Assembly: GCF_947495145.1 (NCBI RefSeq)
Contig: NZ_CANLXP010000017.1
Location: 1 to 64,000 of the forward strand
DNA: 64,000 nucleotides
Reading direction: 5' to 3'
Source: an uncultured Arthrobacter sp.
Lineage (GTDB): Bacteria; Actinomycetota; Actinomycetes; Actinomycetales; Micrococcaceae
The translations under genes and the position numbers were made by a program. The notes beneath the pieces were generated by a model that saw nothing but the letters and a program-made list of their open reading frames with translations, was not told where the DNA came from and ran no database searches. Positions 23,549-33,289 of this stretch are shown here, in pieces (the first letter of the stretch is position 1; the number at the start of each line of letters is the position of its first letter).

Positions 23549-23776
23549 CTAGGTGGAGACATCATTCTCGATGTCCTCGGCCAGGTCATCGACCTTCTCG
23601 GGGCGCAGGTGCACTCCGGCTTCGTCGAGCCTTTCCTCAAGGACATGCGTGACGTCGTCCTCTACGTGACCCAATCGGATCTCGGAACGCACGTCCTCCG
23701 CGATTTCCTCGACCGTTTCTTCCTGCGTCTCGGCAGGATCGGCACTGGTCGGCTCAGGATGAGCGTCTGTGGTCAT
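23549..23776 (-). CDS. Small acidic protein, unknown
   Basis: 75 aa, acidic, no membrane segment or signal. Pattern of amphipathic helices (EEIAEDVRSEIRLG, EKVDDLAEDIENDV). No family recognised. It starts at an ATG at 23776; a GTG at 23785 is possible and would overlap the gene upstream. Probably co-transcribed with the acidic lipoprotein, whose stop is 6 bp upstream of this ATG. Confidence 0.5.
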   Translation of the reverse strand: MTTDAHPEPTSADPAETQEETVEEIAEDVRSEIRLGHVEDDVTHVLEERLDEAGVHLRPEKVDDLAEDIENDVST

Positions 23777-23781
23777 GGGTA

Positions 23782-23991
23782 TCACTCCGAAGGTTCAGTA
23801 GCTACATCCGAGGGCTGCTCGTCACCGTCCGCGCCGTCCTCGAGATCGTCGTCAATACCGTTGTTGTCGTCGAACTCGGTCTCTTCGACCTCTTCGGGTG
23901 AGTCTCCTCCACCCGGATCATCACACCCGGACAGCAGTACGGCGCTGATTCCTGCCGCGGCTGCCATTGCCCATAGCTTGTGCTTTGCCAT
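23782..23991 (-). CDS. Small acidic lipoprotein
   Basis: 69 aa: lipobox LLSGC with acylated Cys23 after a short hydrophobic core (MAAAAGISAV), then a strongly acidic, disordered tail (many Asp and Glu, about 45 residues). Exported and membrane-tethered. Function unknown. First gene of a two-gene unit with the small acidic protein downstream. Confidence 0.6.
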   Translation of the reverse strand: MAKHKLWAMAAAAGISAVLLSGCDDPGGGDSPEEVEETEFDDNNGIDDDLEDGADGDEQPSDVATEPSE

Positions 23992-24157
23992 GATCAGTCT
24001 CCTTCTGCTCGAGCCTCGGAGCAGATCGCCCCTCATCAATACACAGTATGCTTACTATCTTCGTCTTGTCGATGATCGCCGGCCGCCATTTTGGTAAGCA
24101 CACTGATAATCTACGATAAGCACAAACCAGACACCGCACGACGAAGGAGTCCCCCAG

Positions 24158-24355
24158 ATGGCGGGCAAGTTTGTACTCTATTTCGACGACAGCAGGAATT
24201 ACCGCTTCCGCCTGACCGGCGACGACGGCGCAACCCTGATGACCAGCGAGCCTTACGACAACAAGGCAACAGCCGTCTCGGGCATCAACGGAATCCGCGA
24301 CTGCGCATCAACCGCGTTGATCAGTGATCAGACCGACGGCGACCAGACCGAGTAA
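24158..24355 (+). CDS. YegP-like (DUF1508) protein
   Basis: 65 aa: one YegP unit (KFVLYFDDSRNYRFRLTGDDG ... SEPYDNKATAVSGINGIRDCA). YegP proteins are small alpha/beta proteins of unknown function, often doubled; this is a single unit with a short acidic tail. A Shine-Dalgarno (AAGGAG) lies upstream. It precedes the GT9 gene by 24 bp on the same strand. Confidence 0.85.
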   Translation: MAGKFVLYFDDSRNYRFRLTGDDGATLMTSEPYDNKATAVSGINGIRDCASTALISDQTDGDQTE

Positions 24356-24379
24356 CTACCTTCCGATCCCGAGGTGACA

Positions 24380-25543
24380 ATGCCCAACAGCCTGGCCGCC
24401 AACCCGCAGTCCGCAGCAATGGGAACGGGCGTCGGCCCGCTTCTAGAGAAGTTCCCGGACGTTGAGCGCATCGCTGTCCTGCGGGGCGGAGGCCTCGGCG
24501 ACCTGATGTTCGCCTACCCCGCCCTGAGCGCCCTGGCCACTGCGTACCCCGAAGCCTCGGTCACCCTGCTGGGCATTCCGCTGCACGCAGAGCTCCTGCG
24601 AAACAGGCCCGGCCCGGTTTCCGAGGTTGAAATTCTCCCGTATGCCTCCGGGGTACGCCCCGGTCCGGAAGACGGAAAAGCCACGGCTGACTTCTTCGCC
24701 TCAATGCGCTCCCGCCAGTTCGACCTTGCCGTCCAGATTCACGGCGGCGGCCGCAACTCGAACCCGTTCCTCCTCAAGCTCGGCGCGAGGCACACTGTCG
24801 GCACCAAAACCCCCGACGCGGTCGGGTTGGAGCGCACCGCGCCCTACATCTACCACCAGAACGAGTTCCTGCGGTCACTCGAAGTGGTGGGACTCGCGGG
24901 AGCTGCCCCGGTCTCGCTCGAACCGCAGCTGACGGTCACGGACCAGGAAAAGGCTGCAGGCCTGCAGCTCATCGGCACGGGAACCCGGCCCATCGTCGTG
25001 ATTCATCCGGGCGCTACCGATCCGCGCAGGCGTTGGCCGACCCAGTCGTTTGCGACTGTTGCCGCGCGGGCGGCCAGTGACGGCAGCGATGTGATCCTGG
25101 TGGGCGACGACGGCGATGCACCGCTGGCGGCCGAAATCGTCCGGCAGGCGCTGCCAGAGACAGGGACGCATAGTGCGAGCATCCGCTCGCTCGCCGGCAA
25201 GCTGTCCCTCAGCGAACTGACCGGCGTACTGTCGGCGGCGACCGTCGTCGTCGGTAATGACAGCGGGCCACGGCACCTGGCGCAGGCGGTGGGCACTCCC
25301 ACCGTCGGAATCTACTGGATCGGCAATATCATCAACGCGGGAGCCATGGGTCGCGTTCTGCACCGCGTGCACCTGGCCTGGACCACACAGTGCGCGGTGT
25401 GCGGTATCGACGTCACACAGGTGGGCTGGACCGCTGAACGGTGCGAGCACGATTACTCGTTCGTCCAGCAGATCCAGCCCGATGCGGTCTACGACGACGT
25501 TTGCGACCTTACGGCCACGACCCCTCTTCTTCGTGGCAGATAA
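24380..25543 (+). CDS. GT9-family glycosyltransferase
   Basis: 387 aa. ADP-heptosyltransferase-type GT9 fold: N-terminal RIAVLRGGGLGDLMFAYPAL, the central IHPGATDPRRRWP, and VVVGNDSGPRHLAQAVGTPT near the donor site. Several Cys at the C-terminus (CAVCGIDVTQ). GT9 enzymes in Gram-negatives move heptose from ADP-heptose; in this organism the neighbouring gmhA, hldE and gmhB genes make that donor plausible. ATG at 24380 chosen, with GTG at 24374 as an alternative. The 3' end overlaps the convergent SDR gene by 35 bp. Confidence 0.83.
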   Translation: MPNSLAANPQSAAMGTGVGPLLEKFPDVERIAVLRGGGLGDLMFAYPALSALATAYPEASVTLLGIPLHAELLRNRPGPVSEVEILPYASGVRPGPEDGKATADFFASMRSRQFDLAVQIHGGGRNSNPFLLKLGARHTVGTKTPDAVGLERTAPYIYHQNEFLRSLEVVGLAGAAPVSLEPQLTVTDQEKAAGLQLIGTGTRPIVVIHPGATDPRRRWPTQSFATVAARAASDGSDVILVGDDGDAPLAAEIVRQALPETGTHSASIRSLAGKLSLSELTGVLSAATVVVGNDSGPRHLAQAVGTPTVGIYWIGNIINAGAMGRVLHRVHLAWTTQCAVCGIDVTQVGWTAERCEHDYSFVQQIQPDAVYDDVCDLTATTPLLRGR

Positions 25544-26219
25544 GCATCTGCCGGACCTCGCAGCCGCGCGGCTGTGACAGTGCGAAAAGAATCGCGTCAG
25601 CCACCCGCGCGGGGTCATTGAGCCGCGAGTTGTCCTGCGGCTTGTACTTCTCATCCCGGTCGTCGAAGAACTTGGTCTCCATACCGCCGGGAATCATGGT
25701 GGTCACTCCCACCTCACCCGCCATCTCCGCCGCCAGCGCATGGCTGAAACCGACGACTCCGAACTTCGAGGCGCAATACGCGGTGGCATCCGCAACTGCC
25801 CGGATGCCCAGGGTCGAGGCAATGGTGACCACCCGTCCGTGCGTCGTCTTCAGGTACGGCAGCGCGGCGCGCACAGTGGACACGGTTCCGGTGAGGTTTA
25901 CGGCGAGCACCTTCTCCCACTCCCCTGCCGCCACATCCTCAAGCCGGCCGCAGCGGTCGATCCCAGCAGCGGTGACGACGGCGTCCAGGCCGCCGAGCAT
26001 GTCCGCCGCCTGCTGCACGGCCTCAGTCACTGCTTCGCGGTCCGCGACGTCGACCTCCAGAGCCTTCACGCCGGAGACGCTGCTGATGTCCCGGTCCAGC
26101 ACAACCGGGGTACCGCCGGCGTCGAGCACGCGGGCAACGATCGCGGCTCCCAGACCGGACGCGCCGCCGGTGACCAGCACTCGGCCGGGGTTGAAGGTGC
26201 TCTTGTCAGATACAGACAT
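25509..26219 (-). CDS. SDR-family oxidoreductase
   Basis: 236 aa classical short-chain dehydrogenase: cofactor motif TGGASGLG, NAG-equivalent TAAGIDRCG, catalytic Ser (IASTLG) and YCASK. The Asp after beta-2 (VLDRD) favours NAD(H). It ends the heptose operon, 18 bp after hldE on the same strand, so it may modify a sugar or lipid in that pathway; it is not of the extended SDR class expected for the HldD epimerase. Confidence 0.8.
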   Translation of the reverse strand: MSVSDKSTFNPGRVLVTGGASGLGAAIVARVLDAGGTPVVLDRDISSVSGVKALEVDVADREAVTEAVQQAADMLGGLDAVVTAAGIDRCGRLEDVAAGEWEKVLAVNLTGTVSTVRAALPYLKTTHGRVVTIASTLGIRAVADATAYCASKFGVVGFSHALAAEMAGEVGVTTMIPGGMETKFFDDRDEKYKPQDNSRLNDPARVADAILFALSQPRGCEVRQMLICHEEEGSWP

Positions 26220-26236
26220 GTTGTCCTTTCAGTTGG

Positions 26237-27637
26237 TTACCCGACCTCGGCGAGCGCCGAGGCCAGGGACGTGGTTGATCGGGCCGGTATATAAGGCACG
26301 GTGACGGTTTGCCCGCCCCAGCTGCGCAGGAGCGCGGCTTCGGGAAGCTCAGTGGCGGAGTAGTCGCCGCCTTTGACCCAGATGTCGGGCCGCAGGGCGG
26401 CCAGCGCCTCTTCCGGGGTGTCTTCGCCGAAGACGAAGACTGCGTCCACGCACTCGAGGGCGCCCAGCAGTTCGGCCCGGTCGTCCTCGGTCATGATCGG
26501 CCGCTGCGGCCCCTTGAGCCGGCGGACCGACTCATCCGAGTTCAGGCAGACGATCAGGCAGTCCCCCAGGCGGCGCGCCGCAGACAGTGTGCGGGCATGT
26601 CCGGCATGCAGCAGGTCAAAGCAGCCACCGGTCGCCACCACGGTGCCCCCGGCTTCCCGGGTTTCGCGCGCCACCCGCAGCGCGTCCACCGCCGGACCGT
26701 GAAGCTGGGTCGGCTCCGGATCCGCCCCAAGAGCTGACACACCCCCGCGGCTGAGGAAGTCTGCGGCCCGCTGGACCGCAGTCTGCGTTGCCTCTTCCAG
26801 TGCCGCGCCTGCGCCGAGTTCCAGGGCAAGGGCTGAACAGAAGCGGTCGCCGGCACCGCAGGGGTCCGTCGCGCCGATCGCGGGTGCCGGAACCAGATGC
26901 GGCAGCTCTGCACTTCCTCCCCGACGGTGAATGAGCGCACCGCACTCCCCCAGCGTCACAATGACCGCAGCACTCTTCCACCGTTGCTCCAGCACCGCAG
27001 CGGCGTCGGCTGCTGCACGCACGACCTCGCCCCCGCCGCCCGGTGCTGACCCGGACGCCTTGAGCGCCTCGCTGAGGTTGGGGGTGACGGCTGCAACGCC
27101 CGGAACCGGGCCCGGCCCGGAGGGATGGGGATCCCACACGACCGGCGTGCGGGCTGCGACCCGCTCCAGCAACTCCCGCAGCTGAACGTTGGCGGCGAGA
27201 CCGCGCCCATAGTCGGAGACCAGGACGACGTCGGCAGTTTCCACGGCGCGCAGCATCTCATCCGTTACGGCCGGCACCGGCGCTTCGCCGCAGCCTTCAT
27301 CGAAGCGCACAACCGCCTGGCTGCCGGCCCGAATTCGTGTCTTCACCGGCGTCGGCGCTCCCGAAGGTCCGGTGATCAGCGAAATGCCGGCGAGCTGCGC
27401 GCGCAGAGTGGAGGCGGCGTCGTCGTCGGACAGGACGGTGACGAGCTCAAGAGCGGTTCCCTGCCTGCCGTTCTGCACATCCTGGTGCAGCATGCGCGCC
27501 ACCAGTCCTGCGCCGCCGGCCCGCCGCCTGGCGGCAGCGACGTCGACCACGGGAACCGGCGCGTCGGGGCTCAAGCGGCTGGCCTCCCCGGCAAGGTCCA
27601 CATCAAGGAGTACATCGCCCACTACGACGATCTTCAC
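26237..27637 (-). CDS. hldE: Bifunctional heptose-7-P kinase/heptose-1-P adenylyltransferase
   Basis: 466 aa, the usual HldE (RfaE) fusion. Residues 1-310 are a ribokinase-type domain ([40 protein letters not shown] with the catalytic Asp). Residues about 335-466 are the nucleotidyltransferase (VVATGGCFDLLHAGHARTL, NSDESVRRLKGP, VKGGDYSATELPE). Together they phosphorylate D-glycero-D-manno-heptose-7-P at O-1 and, after GmhB removes the 7-phosphate, add AMP to give ADP-D,D-heptose. GmhA is encoded 4 bp upstream and GmhB at the start of the operon. Confidence 0.92.
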   Translation of the reverse strand: MKIVVVGDVLLDVDLAGEASRLSPDAPVPVVDVAAARRRAGGAGLVARMLHQDVQNGRQGTALELVTVLSDDDAASTLRAQLAGISLITGPSGAPTPVKTRIRAGSQAVVRFDEGCGEAPVPAVTDEMLRAVETADVVLVSDYGRGLAANVQLRELLERVAARTPVVWDPHPSGPGPVPGVAAVTPNLSEALKASGSAPGGGGEVVRAAADAAAVLEQRWKSAAVIVTLGECGALIHRRGGSAELPHLVPAPAIGATDPCGAGDRFCSALALELGAGAALEEATQTAVQRAADFLSRGGVSALGADPEPTQLHGPAVDALRVARETREAGGTVVATGGCFDLLHAGHARTLSAARRLGDCLIVCLNSDESVRRLKGPQRPIMTEDDRAELLGALECVDAVFVFGEDTPEEALAALRPDIWVKGGDYSATELPEAALLRSWGGQTVTVPYIPARSTTSLASALAEVG

Positions 27638-28320
27638 GATCCAGCCTCCCCCGCCCGGCGCCGTGCTACTTCGGAATCGAATGCCCTGCAGATGGCGTGC
27701 AGCGCAATGAGGTGGCCCTCCTGCGCATTGGCCGAGCGGGCGTCCACAGCCACATGGTCATCGCACACGGCTGTCAGCGGGTTGGGGCCGGGGCCGGTGA
27801 GAGCCCAGCTCGTGACGCCGATTTTCCGCGCAGCATCAGCCGCGCGAAGGAGGTTGGGGCTGTTTCCGCTGGTACTCAGGAGCAGGAGGACATCGCCCTG
27901 GCGTCCGTGCCCCTGCACTTGGCGGGCAAACATGTTCTCGTAGCCGTAATCATTGGCGATCGCGGTAACCGAGGAGGTCTCCGCGTGGAGGGAGATCGCG
28001 GAGAACGCCTCGCGGTCGCCGTCGAACCGGCCCACCAGCTCCGCGGTGAGGTGCTGCGCTTCGGCGGCCGAACCACCGTTGCCGGCGGCGAGCAGCCGCT
28101 GCCCGGCCATGAGCCGGTCGGCGAGATCCACGCCCCACTCGGCAAGGTGTGCCGCGGAAGCCATGAGGGATTCCACGGCGGGCAGCACCTGCTGCAGGTG
28201 CCCCAGGACGGCGTCGAGCGCTCCGGACGCGGGGGCGGGCGCGGGATCGGGACGCGGCGGAACCGCAATCAGCGGCTGCCTGCGTCCGTGCCGGACGGTG
28301 GCAAGGTATTCGGCGCTCAT
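27634..28320 (-). CDS. gmhA: Phosphoheptose isomerase (SIS domain)
   Basis: 228 aa. SIS-domain isomerase that converts sedoheptulose-7-phosphate to D-glycero-D-manno-heptose-7-phosphate. The motifs [20 protein letters not shown] and [15 protein letters not shown] are typical, as is the Asp/His in [10 protein letters not shown]. There is an N-terminal extension of about 30 residues compared with the 190-aa E. coli enzyme. Overlaps hldE and the upstream glycosyltransferase by 4 bp each. Confidence 0.9.
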   Translation of the reverse strand: MSAEYLATVRHGRRQPLIAVPPRPDPAPAPASGALDAVLGHLQQVLPAVESLMASAAHLAEWGVDLADRLMAGQRLLAAGNGGSAAEAQHLTAELVGRFDGDREAFSAISLHAETSSVTAIANDYGYENMFARQVQGHGRQGDVLLLLSTSGNSPNLLRAADAARKIGVTSWALTGPGPNPLTAVCDDHVAVDARSANAQEGHLIALHAICRAFDSEVARRRAGEAGS

Positions 28321-29633
28321 TGTGCGCTCCTTCCGGTGCTTTGGAGATGGGAAGCTTGTGGAATTCTTGCGGCCTGCCCGGACCGTGCACTCCTGCGACG
28401 GGGCTGCCGGTGTCCGCTCGCCTCATTGAGGGTGAGCTGGTAGGCCTTCTCGGTGTCGGCGGCAATGCGGTCCCAGGAGTAGCGCGCATGGACGCGGGCA
28501 AGGCCGGCCCTTCCGAGCTCTTTCGCGGCCTGCGGATTCTCGATGACCTGGCGGACTGCATCGGCGAGCGCATCCACGTCCCGTGGCGGCACGTGCAAGC
28601 CGGTCTGGCCGTCGACGACGGTGTCGATCAGCCCTCCTACAGCGGTGGCAATGACCGGAACGCCGCAGGCCATCGCCTCAAGGGGAACAATGCCGAAAGG
28701 TTCATACCAGGGGGCACAGATTACGGCGTCTGCGCTGCGCAGCAGTTCCGGCATTGCTTCGCGCGGCACCTGGCCTGCCAGGAGCACGCGGTCCGCGACG
28801 CCCAGCTCCGCGGCCAACGCCAGCAGGCGCCGCGCTTCCGGGTCTTCCTCGAGTCGCTTGGCGTCGCCTCCGCCGCCGGCGATGACCAGTTCGACGTCGT
28901 CCGCTCCGCTGTCCGCGAGCATCCGCAGCGCGCGGATCACCAGGTCGACGCCCTTGCGGGGAACCAGGCGCCCGACGCTCATGATTCGGTGCGCCCGGCG
29001 GCGCGGGGCTGCGGGGCCTTCCGCTCCGAACAGCGTCAGGTCCACACCGCACGGCGCCACTGAAACGCGGGTGCCGTCCACTCCCATCGCCTTCAACTCG
29101 AACACCTCGTCGGAGCAGGTCGCAATGACGCGGTCCACCTGCCTGCCCACCGAAGGCTCCAGCCAGGCGCGTTCCAGCGGACTCGTGTCTTCCGCGCCCT
29201 GGTGGCGCCGCTTGACGGTCCCGAGTGCGTGGAAGGTCTGAACTACGGGGACGGCATAGCCCACGTCCTCGCGGCGGGCAGCGTCCAATGCCGCCAGCCC
29301 TGACATCCAGAAGTGACCGTGCACCAGATCCGGCGGGCAGGCGCCCCAGTCTGCGGCGATGCCGTCGGCGAGCCCTCCCATATAGGGAAGCAGCTCGTCC
29401 TTGGAAATGGCAGCGGGCGGACCGGCGTCGATGTGCACTACTTCGAGGCCGGGCCCCGCCTGCACCCGCTCGGGCAGGTCGGTGCTGTCCCTCCGGGTAT
29501 AGACGGTGATGCTGTGCCCGCGCCGGGCGAGCGCCTGGGACAGGGCGGCAACGTGCACATTCTGCCCTCCGGCGTCCACTCCACCGAGCGCTGCGAGCGG
29601 ACTCGCGTGCTCCGACACCATGGAAATCCTCAT
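28317..29633 (-). CDS. GT4-family glycosyltransferase
   Basis: 438 aa GT-B enzyme. N-terminal [18 protein letters not shown] and [19 protein letters not shown] resemble sucrose-phosphate-synthase/MshA-type enzymes; the donor site has the [14 protein letters not shown] motif typical of GT4. It ends in a basic tail of about 30 residues. It should use an activated sugar, possibly ADP- or GDP-linked; the acceptor is unknown. Fourth gene of the operon, 4-bp overlaps on both sides. Confidence 0.85.
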   Translation of the reverse strand: MRISMVSEHASPLAALGGVDAGGQNVHVAALSQALARRGHSITVYTRRDSTDLPERVQAGPGLEVVHIDAGPPAAISKDELLPYMGGLADGIAADWGACPPDLVHGHFWMSGLAALDAARREDVGYAVPVVQTFHALGTVKRRHQGAEDTSPLERAWLEPSVGRQVDRVIATCSDEVFELKAMGVDGTRVSVAPCGVDLTLFGAEGPAAPRRRAHRIMSVGRLVPRKGVDLVIRALRMLADSGADDVELVIAGGGGDAKRLEEDPEARRLLALAAELGVADRVLLAGQVPREAMPELLRSADAVICAPWYEPFGIVPLEAMACGVPVIATAVGGLIDTVVDGQTGLHVPPRDVDALADAVRQVIENPQAAKELGRAGLARVHARYSWDRIAADTEKAYQLTLNEASGHRQPRRRSARSGQAARIPQASHLQSTGRSAQ

Positions 29634-30631
29634 TGTGGTCTCCTTTCAACAACTGCCAGAATCCGCGTTCGCTCGGTGATCCTTCCCAGCACCTCATCCC
29701 AGGCCTGAAGGAACGCCGGCAGGCCGTAGCGCTCCAGCGCAACCTCCCGCGCCACCCGTCCGCGGGCACGCGCTTCCGCCGGATCCTCCATCAGCAGCCG
29801 CGCCACCGCGCACAGCTCGTCGACGTCGGTGGAGATAGCGCCCGCCTCCGGAGGAACTGCGCGGGACGCCTCGGTGGTGGCCAGCGCAAGCACGGGCATG
29901 CCCAGATGCATGGCCTCCAGCAGCGCCAGTCCGAGGGAGGTCCACCGCAGCGGGTGGAGGTACAGCCGGCGACGGGCAAGCTCCGCGTGAAGGGTCGCCG
30001 TCGGCAGGTCACCGCAGCTGGTGAACGCGTCGGCTCCCAGCCCGAGGGCATTGCGCAGCTCAGCTGTGCCCATGCCGAAGACGTCGAGGGGCGCAGCGCG
30101 CGCGAACTGCGGAAGGAGGTCGGTACCGGTCACCCGTCCGCGCCGTACCGGCTCGTTGACCACCACCGCTGCGCGCGCAAGTTCCCCGGTGTAGAGCATT
30201 CCGGGATCGACGATGCCGTGCTCGATCACCATGGTGGGCGCCATGCCGTTATCCCAGAAGATCCGGTTGAAGTGAGTGACGTGGACGATCGGAATCTCGC
30301 TCTGCCCGGCGAGCGGGTGCAGCGTCGTCGGGATGTCGCCCTTGGGGGTATTGTGCTCGAGGAAGACCGCGGGAATGTCGCGTCCGGGCCGGCGGCCGAG
30401 CAGCCGCTCAACCTCTTCGAGCTCTTCGAGCCGCTGCAGGACGACGACGTCGGGCTCCGCCTCGCGCAGGTCCTGCGGCGCCACTTCACGGACGGAGCCG
30501 GGCCAGTCCCGACCGGCGCGTCCGAGGCCCCATGGCCCGCCTTCAGGGAAGGTGGGGAGCAGGTACTCGTGCGGACCGCGCACAAATGCATCAGTCCACC
30601 CGCCGTGTACATGCCAGAGCAGTATCCTCAT
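29630..30631 (-). CDS. Glycosyltransferase, GT-B fold
   Basis: 333 aa. Starts [19 protein letters not shown]; the C-terminal half has the donor-site pattern [20 protein letters not shown]. The N-terminal half is divergent. Best taken as a GT1/GT4-like transferase. It sits between the GT9 and GT4 genes with 4-bp overlaps, so these enzymes probably build one glycan in steps. Confidence 0.8.
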   Translation of the reverse strand: MRILLWHVHGGWTDAFVRGPHEYLLPTFPEGGPWGLGRAGRDWPGSVREVAPQDLREAEPDVVVLQRLEELEEVERLLGRRPGRDIPAVFLEHNTPKGDIPTTLHPLAGQSEIPIVHVTHFNRIFWDNGMAPTMVIEHGIVDPGMLYTGELARAAVVVNEPVRRGRVTGTDLLPQFARAAPLDVFGMGTAELRNALGLGADAFTSCGDLPTATLHAELARRRLYLHPLRWTSLGLALLEAMHLGMPVLALATTEASRAVPPEAGAISTDVDELCAVARLLMEDPAEARARGRVAREVALERYGLPAFLQAWDEVLGRITERTRILAVVERRPQ

Positions 30632-31689
30632 GCGCTCCTCGTTTCTCTTCTACTGGCCAGGGACGGGACACCGGAAATCAGCCGCTCCACGGCGGCAAAG
30701 GTTTCCTCCGGGCTGACATCGGCAAGACAGGGGTGCCCGGGCACCGGGCACTCACGGGCCCTCGTGAGTTTGCACGGCGCATTCTGGTTCCCCAGAAGCT
30801 CTACCGGCACCCGGTACGGTGCCCACCGGACCGCCGGCACTACCGGCGAAAACAGGCTGACCACCGGCGTGCCCACCGCGGCGGCCAGGTGCGCCGGGCC
30901 GGTATTTCCGACGACGACGGCGTCAGCGGCGGCGAGCACGCCCGCCATGGTGCGCAGGTCCGTTTGCCCGCCAAGGTCGATCCCATCGGGGCCGGCAACG
31001 GTGGCCGTCAGTTCGCGCTCGCTGCTCCCTCCGGTAACCACCACGCGGTAGCCGGCGCCGATCAGGAGCTCGGCGAGCGCAGCATGGTGCAGCGGCGGCC
31101 AGGCCCGGGCAGGGACGGCAGCACCAGGGTGGAGAACCACGTACGGTTCGTCGCCCACCAGGTGCGCCACGTCGGGAACGTCACGCAAACGGAGGCTGCC
31201 GTCGTCGCCGTCGGGCAGGTGATGGCCGGCGGCAGCGGCAATCTGCAGCGCCCGTTCAGCCTCCGGCTGGTCCTCGGGAAAGTCTTCCCCCGGTTTGAGC
31301 CGAACGTCCAGGAGGCTGCCCGCGTAGTCAACGGAGGCGCCGGCGATCCGCCGGACACCGGCAACGCGCAGCAGCAGCGCCAGCGGCAGGGGCGACTGGT
31401 GGAAGGAGGTCAGGACGACGGCTTCGGTGATGCCCGCCTGCTTCACCGCATCCTGGAGAGTGTCCAGATGTGCAGCAGTGACCTGCGGTGCCGGCGCTGT
31501 AATCCAGGGACTTTCCCAGACGATCACGCCGCTGATCCCGGGAAGCAGTTCCGCTCCCGGCGCCCCCTGCGGACCGCACAGCATCACGACGCCGTCAGGG
31601 TAGCTGGCCGCCACCGCGCGGACCGCTGGCCCGGACAGGAGCACGTCACCCACGCTGTCCAGCCGCGCAACCAGAACACGGCCGGTCAT
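30628..31689 (-). CDS. GT9-family glycosyltransferase (heptosyltransferase-like)
   Basis: 353 aa. GT9 features: VLVARLDSVGDVLLSGPAVRA at the N-terminus, YVVLHPGAAVPARAWP in the middle, ADAVVVGNTGPAHLAAAVGTP at the donor site, and a CPVPGHPC cysteine stretch near the end. A second GT9 type in the same cluster, distinct from those at 24380 and 32318. Overlaps both neighbours by 4 bp. Confidence 0.86.
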   Translation of the reverse strand: MTGRVLVARLDSVGDVLLSGPAVRAVAASYPDGVVMLCGPQGAPGAELLPGISGVIVWESPWITAPAPQVTAAHLDTLQDAVKQAGITEAVVLTSFHQSPLPLALLLRVAGVRRIAGASVDYAGSLLDVRLKPGEDFPEDQPEAERALQIAAAAGHHLPDGDDGSLRLRDVPDVAHLVGDEPYVVLHPGAAVPARAWPPLHHAALAELLIGAGYRVVVTGGSSERELTATVAGPDGIDLGGQTDLRTMAGVLAAADAVVVGNTGPAHLAAAVGTPVVSLFSPVVPAVRWAPYRVPVELLGNQNAPCKLTRARECPVPGHPCLADVSPEETFAAVERLISGVPSLASRRETRSA

Positions 31690-32210
31690 GCGGCGCCTTG
31701 CAGGAGAGCTACCGCGTCGGCGAGAGTGGCTGCCACCAGCGGTGCGGCGTCGATCTCCTCCTGCCGGGTTACAGGCGTGGGAACGAGGACGCCGATGGCT
31801 CCGGCGGCGGCGGCAGCCTCGACGTCAGGACCGATGTCACCGATGAAGGCAACGTCCTGCGGGTTCAGCCCCAGTTTCTTGCAGGCCCGCAGGATCATGC
31901 CTGGCGCTGGCTTGCGGCAGTTGCAGCCGTCGCTTGGCCCGTGGGGGCAGATCTCCCAGACATCGAACGGGCCCAGCACGTTCTCGACCCGCTTATTGAC
32001 CGCTTCCACCTGATCATGGGTGAGCAGCCCGCGGGCTATGCCGGACTGGTTGGTGAGCACGCCCAGCGGCATTCCTGCGGCGCGAAGCGCGTCGAGCGTC
32101 TTTCGCGCTCCCGGCATGGCGACAACCTGCTCCGGGTCGCCGTTGTAGGGCACGTCGACCACGATGGTGCCGTCCCTGTCGAGGAAGACGGCTTTGGGCT
32201 CGCTTCTCAT
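31686..32210 (-). CDS. gmhB: D-glycero-D-manno-heptose 1,7-bisphosphate phosphatase
   Basis: 174 aa HAD-IIIA phosphatase. DxDxT motif FLDRDGTIV, the conserved LTNQSGIARG, a zinc-loop (CPHGPSDGCNCRKP) typical of GmhB, and GDIGPDVEAA as the last HAD motif. Removes the 7-phosphate in the heptose pathway. I chose the ATG at 32210 (MRSEPKAVFLDRDG); the frame extends further upstream but only with non-conserved residues. First gene of the heptose operon, divergent from the GT9 gene at 32318. Confidence 0.88.
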   Translation of the reverse strand: MRSEPKAVFLDRDGTIVVDVPYNGDPEQVVAMPGARKTLDALRAAGMPLGVLTNQSGIARGLLTHDQVEAVNKRVENVLGPFDVWEICPHGPSDGCNCRKPAPGMILRACKKLGLNPQDVAFIGDIGPDVEAAAAAGAIGVLVPTPVTRQEEIDAAPLVAATLADAVALLQGAA

Positions 32211-32317
32211 ACAGGCACAGTTCCCTCCGAACGGGGAACCTAAACACTTCTCGGTGGAGAACTTCTTCCCGACTGTGATCACCGCCGCGTGCGCGCTGCT
32301 TCTGGCAGGATAATTTC

Positions 32318-33283
32318 ATGTTGCCTGACACCGTCGTGGAAGCACTCGAGCCGGATGGACGCCCCGAGGTCCTGGCGCTGCGTGCCTTGAAACTGGGAGA
32401 TCTACTGGTGGCGGTGCCGGCGCTGCGCGGGTTGCGCCGCGCCTTTCCGGACCACCGCATCCTGTACGCTGCGCAGTCCTGGCTTGAGCCGATCGTCGGG
32501 CTGACCGGTGCAGTGGACGCGCTCCTGCCCACCCACGGGCTGGATGAGCCGCTGGCGCTGCGTGCGGGCAGGGTGGACGTTGCGGTGAACCTGCACGGAA
32601 ACGGGGTTGAAAGCCGTGGCAGGCTCGAGGCGCTGGAGGCCAGCCGTCGGATCGGGCACCGGGCGCCGGGCTGGTCGGGGCCCCAGTGGGAGGACGGGGT
32701 CCACGAAAGGTACCGGTGGGCGCGGCTGGTCAGTGCACACGGCATTGAGGCTGATCCGGCGGATTGCCGCCTGCTTCCTCCGCCGGTCGAAAGCCCGGCA
32801 CGCGGCGCCGTCGTGATCCATGTCGGCGCGGCCTACGGAAGCAGGCTGTGGCCGGTCAAGCGGTTTGCCGACGTCGCCCGCTCCCTCTCGGCAGCGGGGC
32901 ATCAGGTGCTGCTGACGGGCAGTGCAGGTGAGCGGCCCCGGGCCGAAGCAGTGGCGCAGACGGCCGGGCTTCCAGCGGAGTGCGTCGTGGCGGGGCAGCT
33001 CGGGTTGCTTGAGTTTGCAGCCCTGGTTTCCTCGGCTGCGCTCGTGATCTCGGCGGATACGGGGGCCGCGCACCTCGCATCGGCATATGCCCGACCGTCG
33101 GTAGTCCTGTTCGGGCCCGCTCCGGTGGCGGAATGGGGGCCGCCTCCCGGCCCGCACATTGTCCTCACCGACGAATCAAGGCGCCGCGGTGAAACGTTCG
33201 CCACCGAGCCCGACCCGGCCATCCTCGCAGTCACGCCCGGGGACGTCCTGCGAGCCGCGGCGGAGCTGGGGATCTGGAACTGA
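32318..33283 (+). CDS. GT9-family glycosyltransferase
   Basis: 321 aa. Typical GT9 blocks: VLALRALKLGDLLVAVPALRGL, VVIHVGAAYGSRLWPVKRF, and LVISADTGAAHLASAYARPSVVLF. Third GT9 gene of the island, divergent from gmhB across 107 bp. No membrane helix. Acceptor unknown. Confidence 0.86.
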   Translation: MLPDTVVEALEPDGRPEVLALRALKLGDLLVAVPALRGLRRAFPDHRILYAAQSWLEPIVGLTGAVDALLPTHGLDEPLALRAGRVDVAVNLHGNGVESRGRLEALEASRRIGHRAPGWSGPQWEDGVHERYRWARLVSAHGIEADPADCRLLPPPVESPARGAVVIHVGAAYGSRLWPVKRFADVARSLSAAGHQVLLTGSAGERPRAEAVAQTAGLPAECVVAGQLGLLEFAALVSSAALVISADTGAAHLASAYARPSVVLFGPAPVAEWGPPPGPHIVLTDESRRRGETFATEPDPAILAVTPGDVLRAAAELGIWN

Positions 33284-33289
33284 ACCGGT

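Noticed and set aside
25509-26219. SDR as the HldD heptose epimerase
   Set aside because: It is a classical SDR of 236 aa; HldD is an extended SDR of more than 300 aa with a different motif layout.
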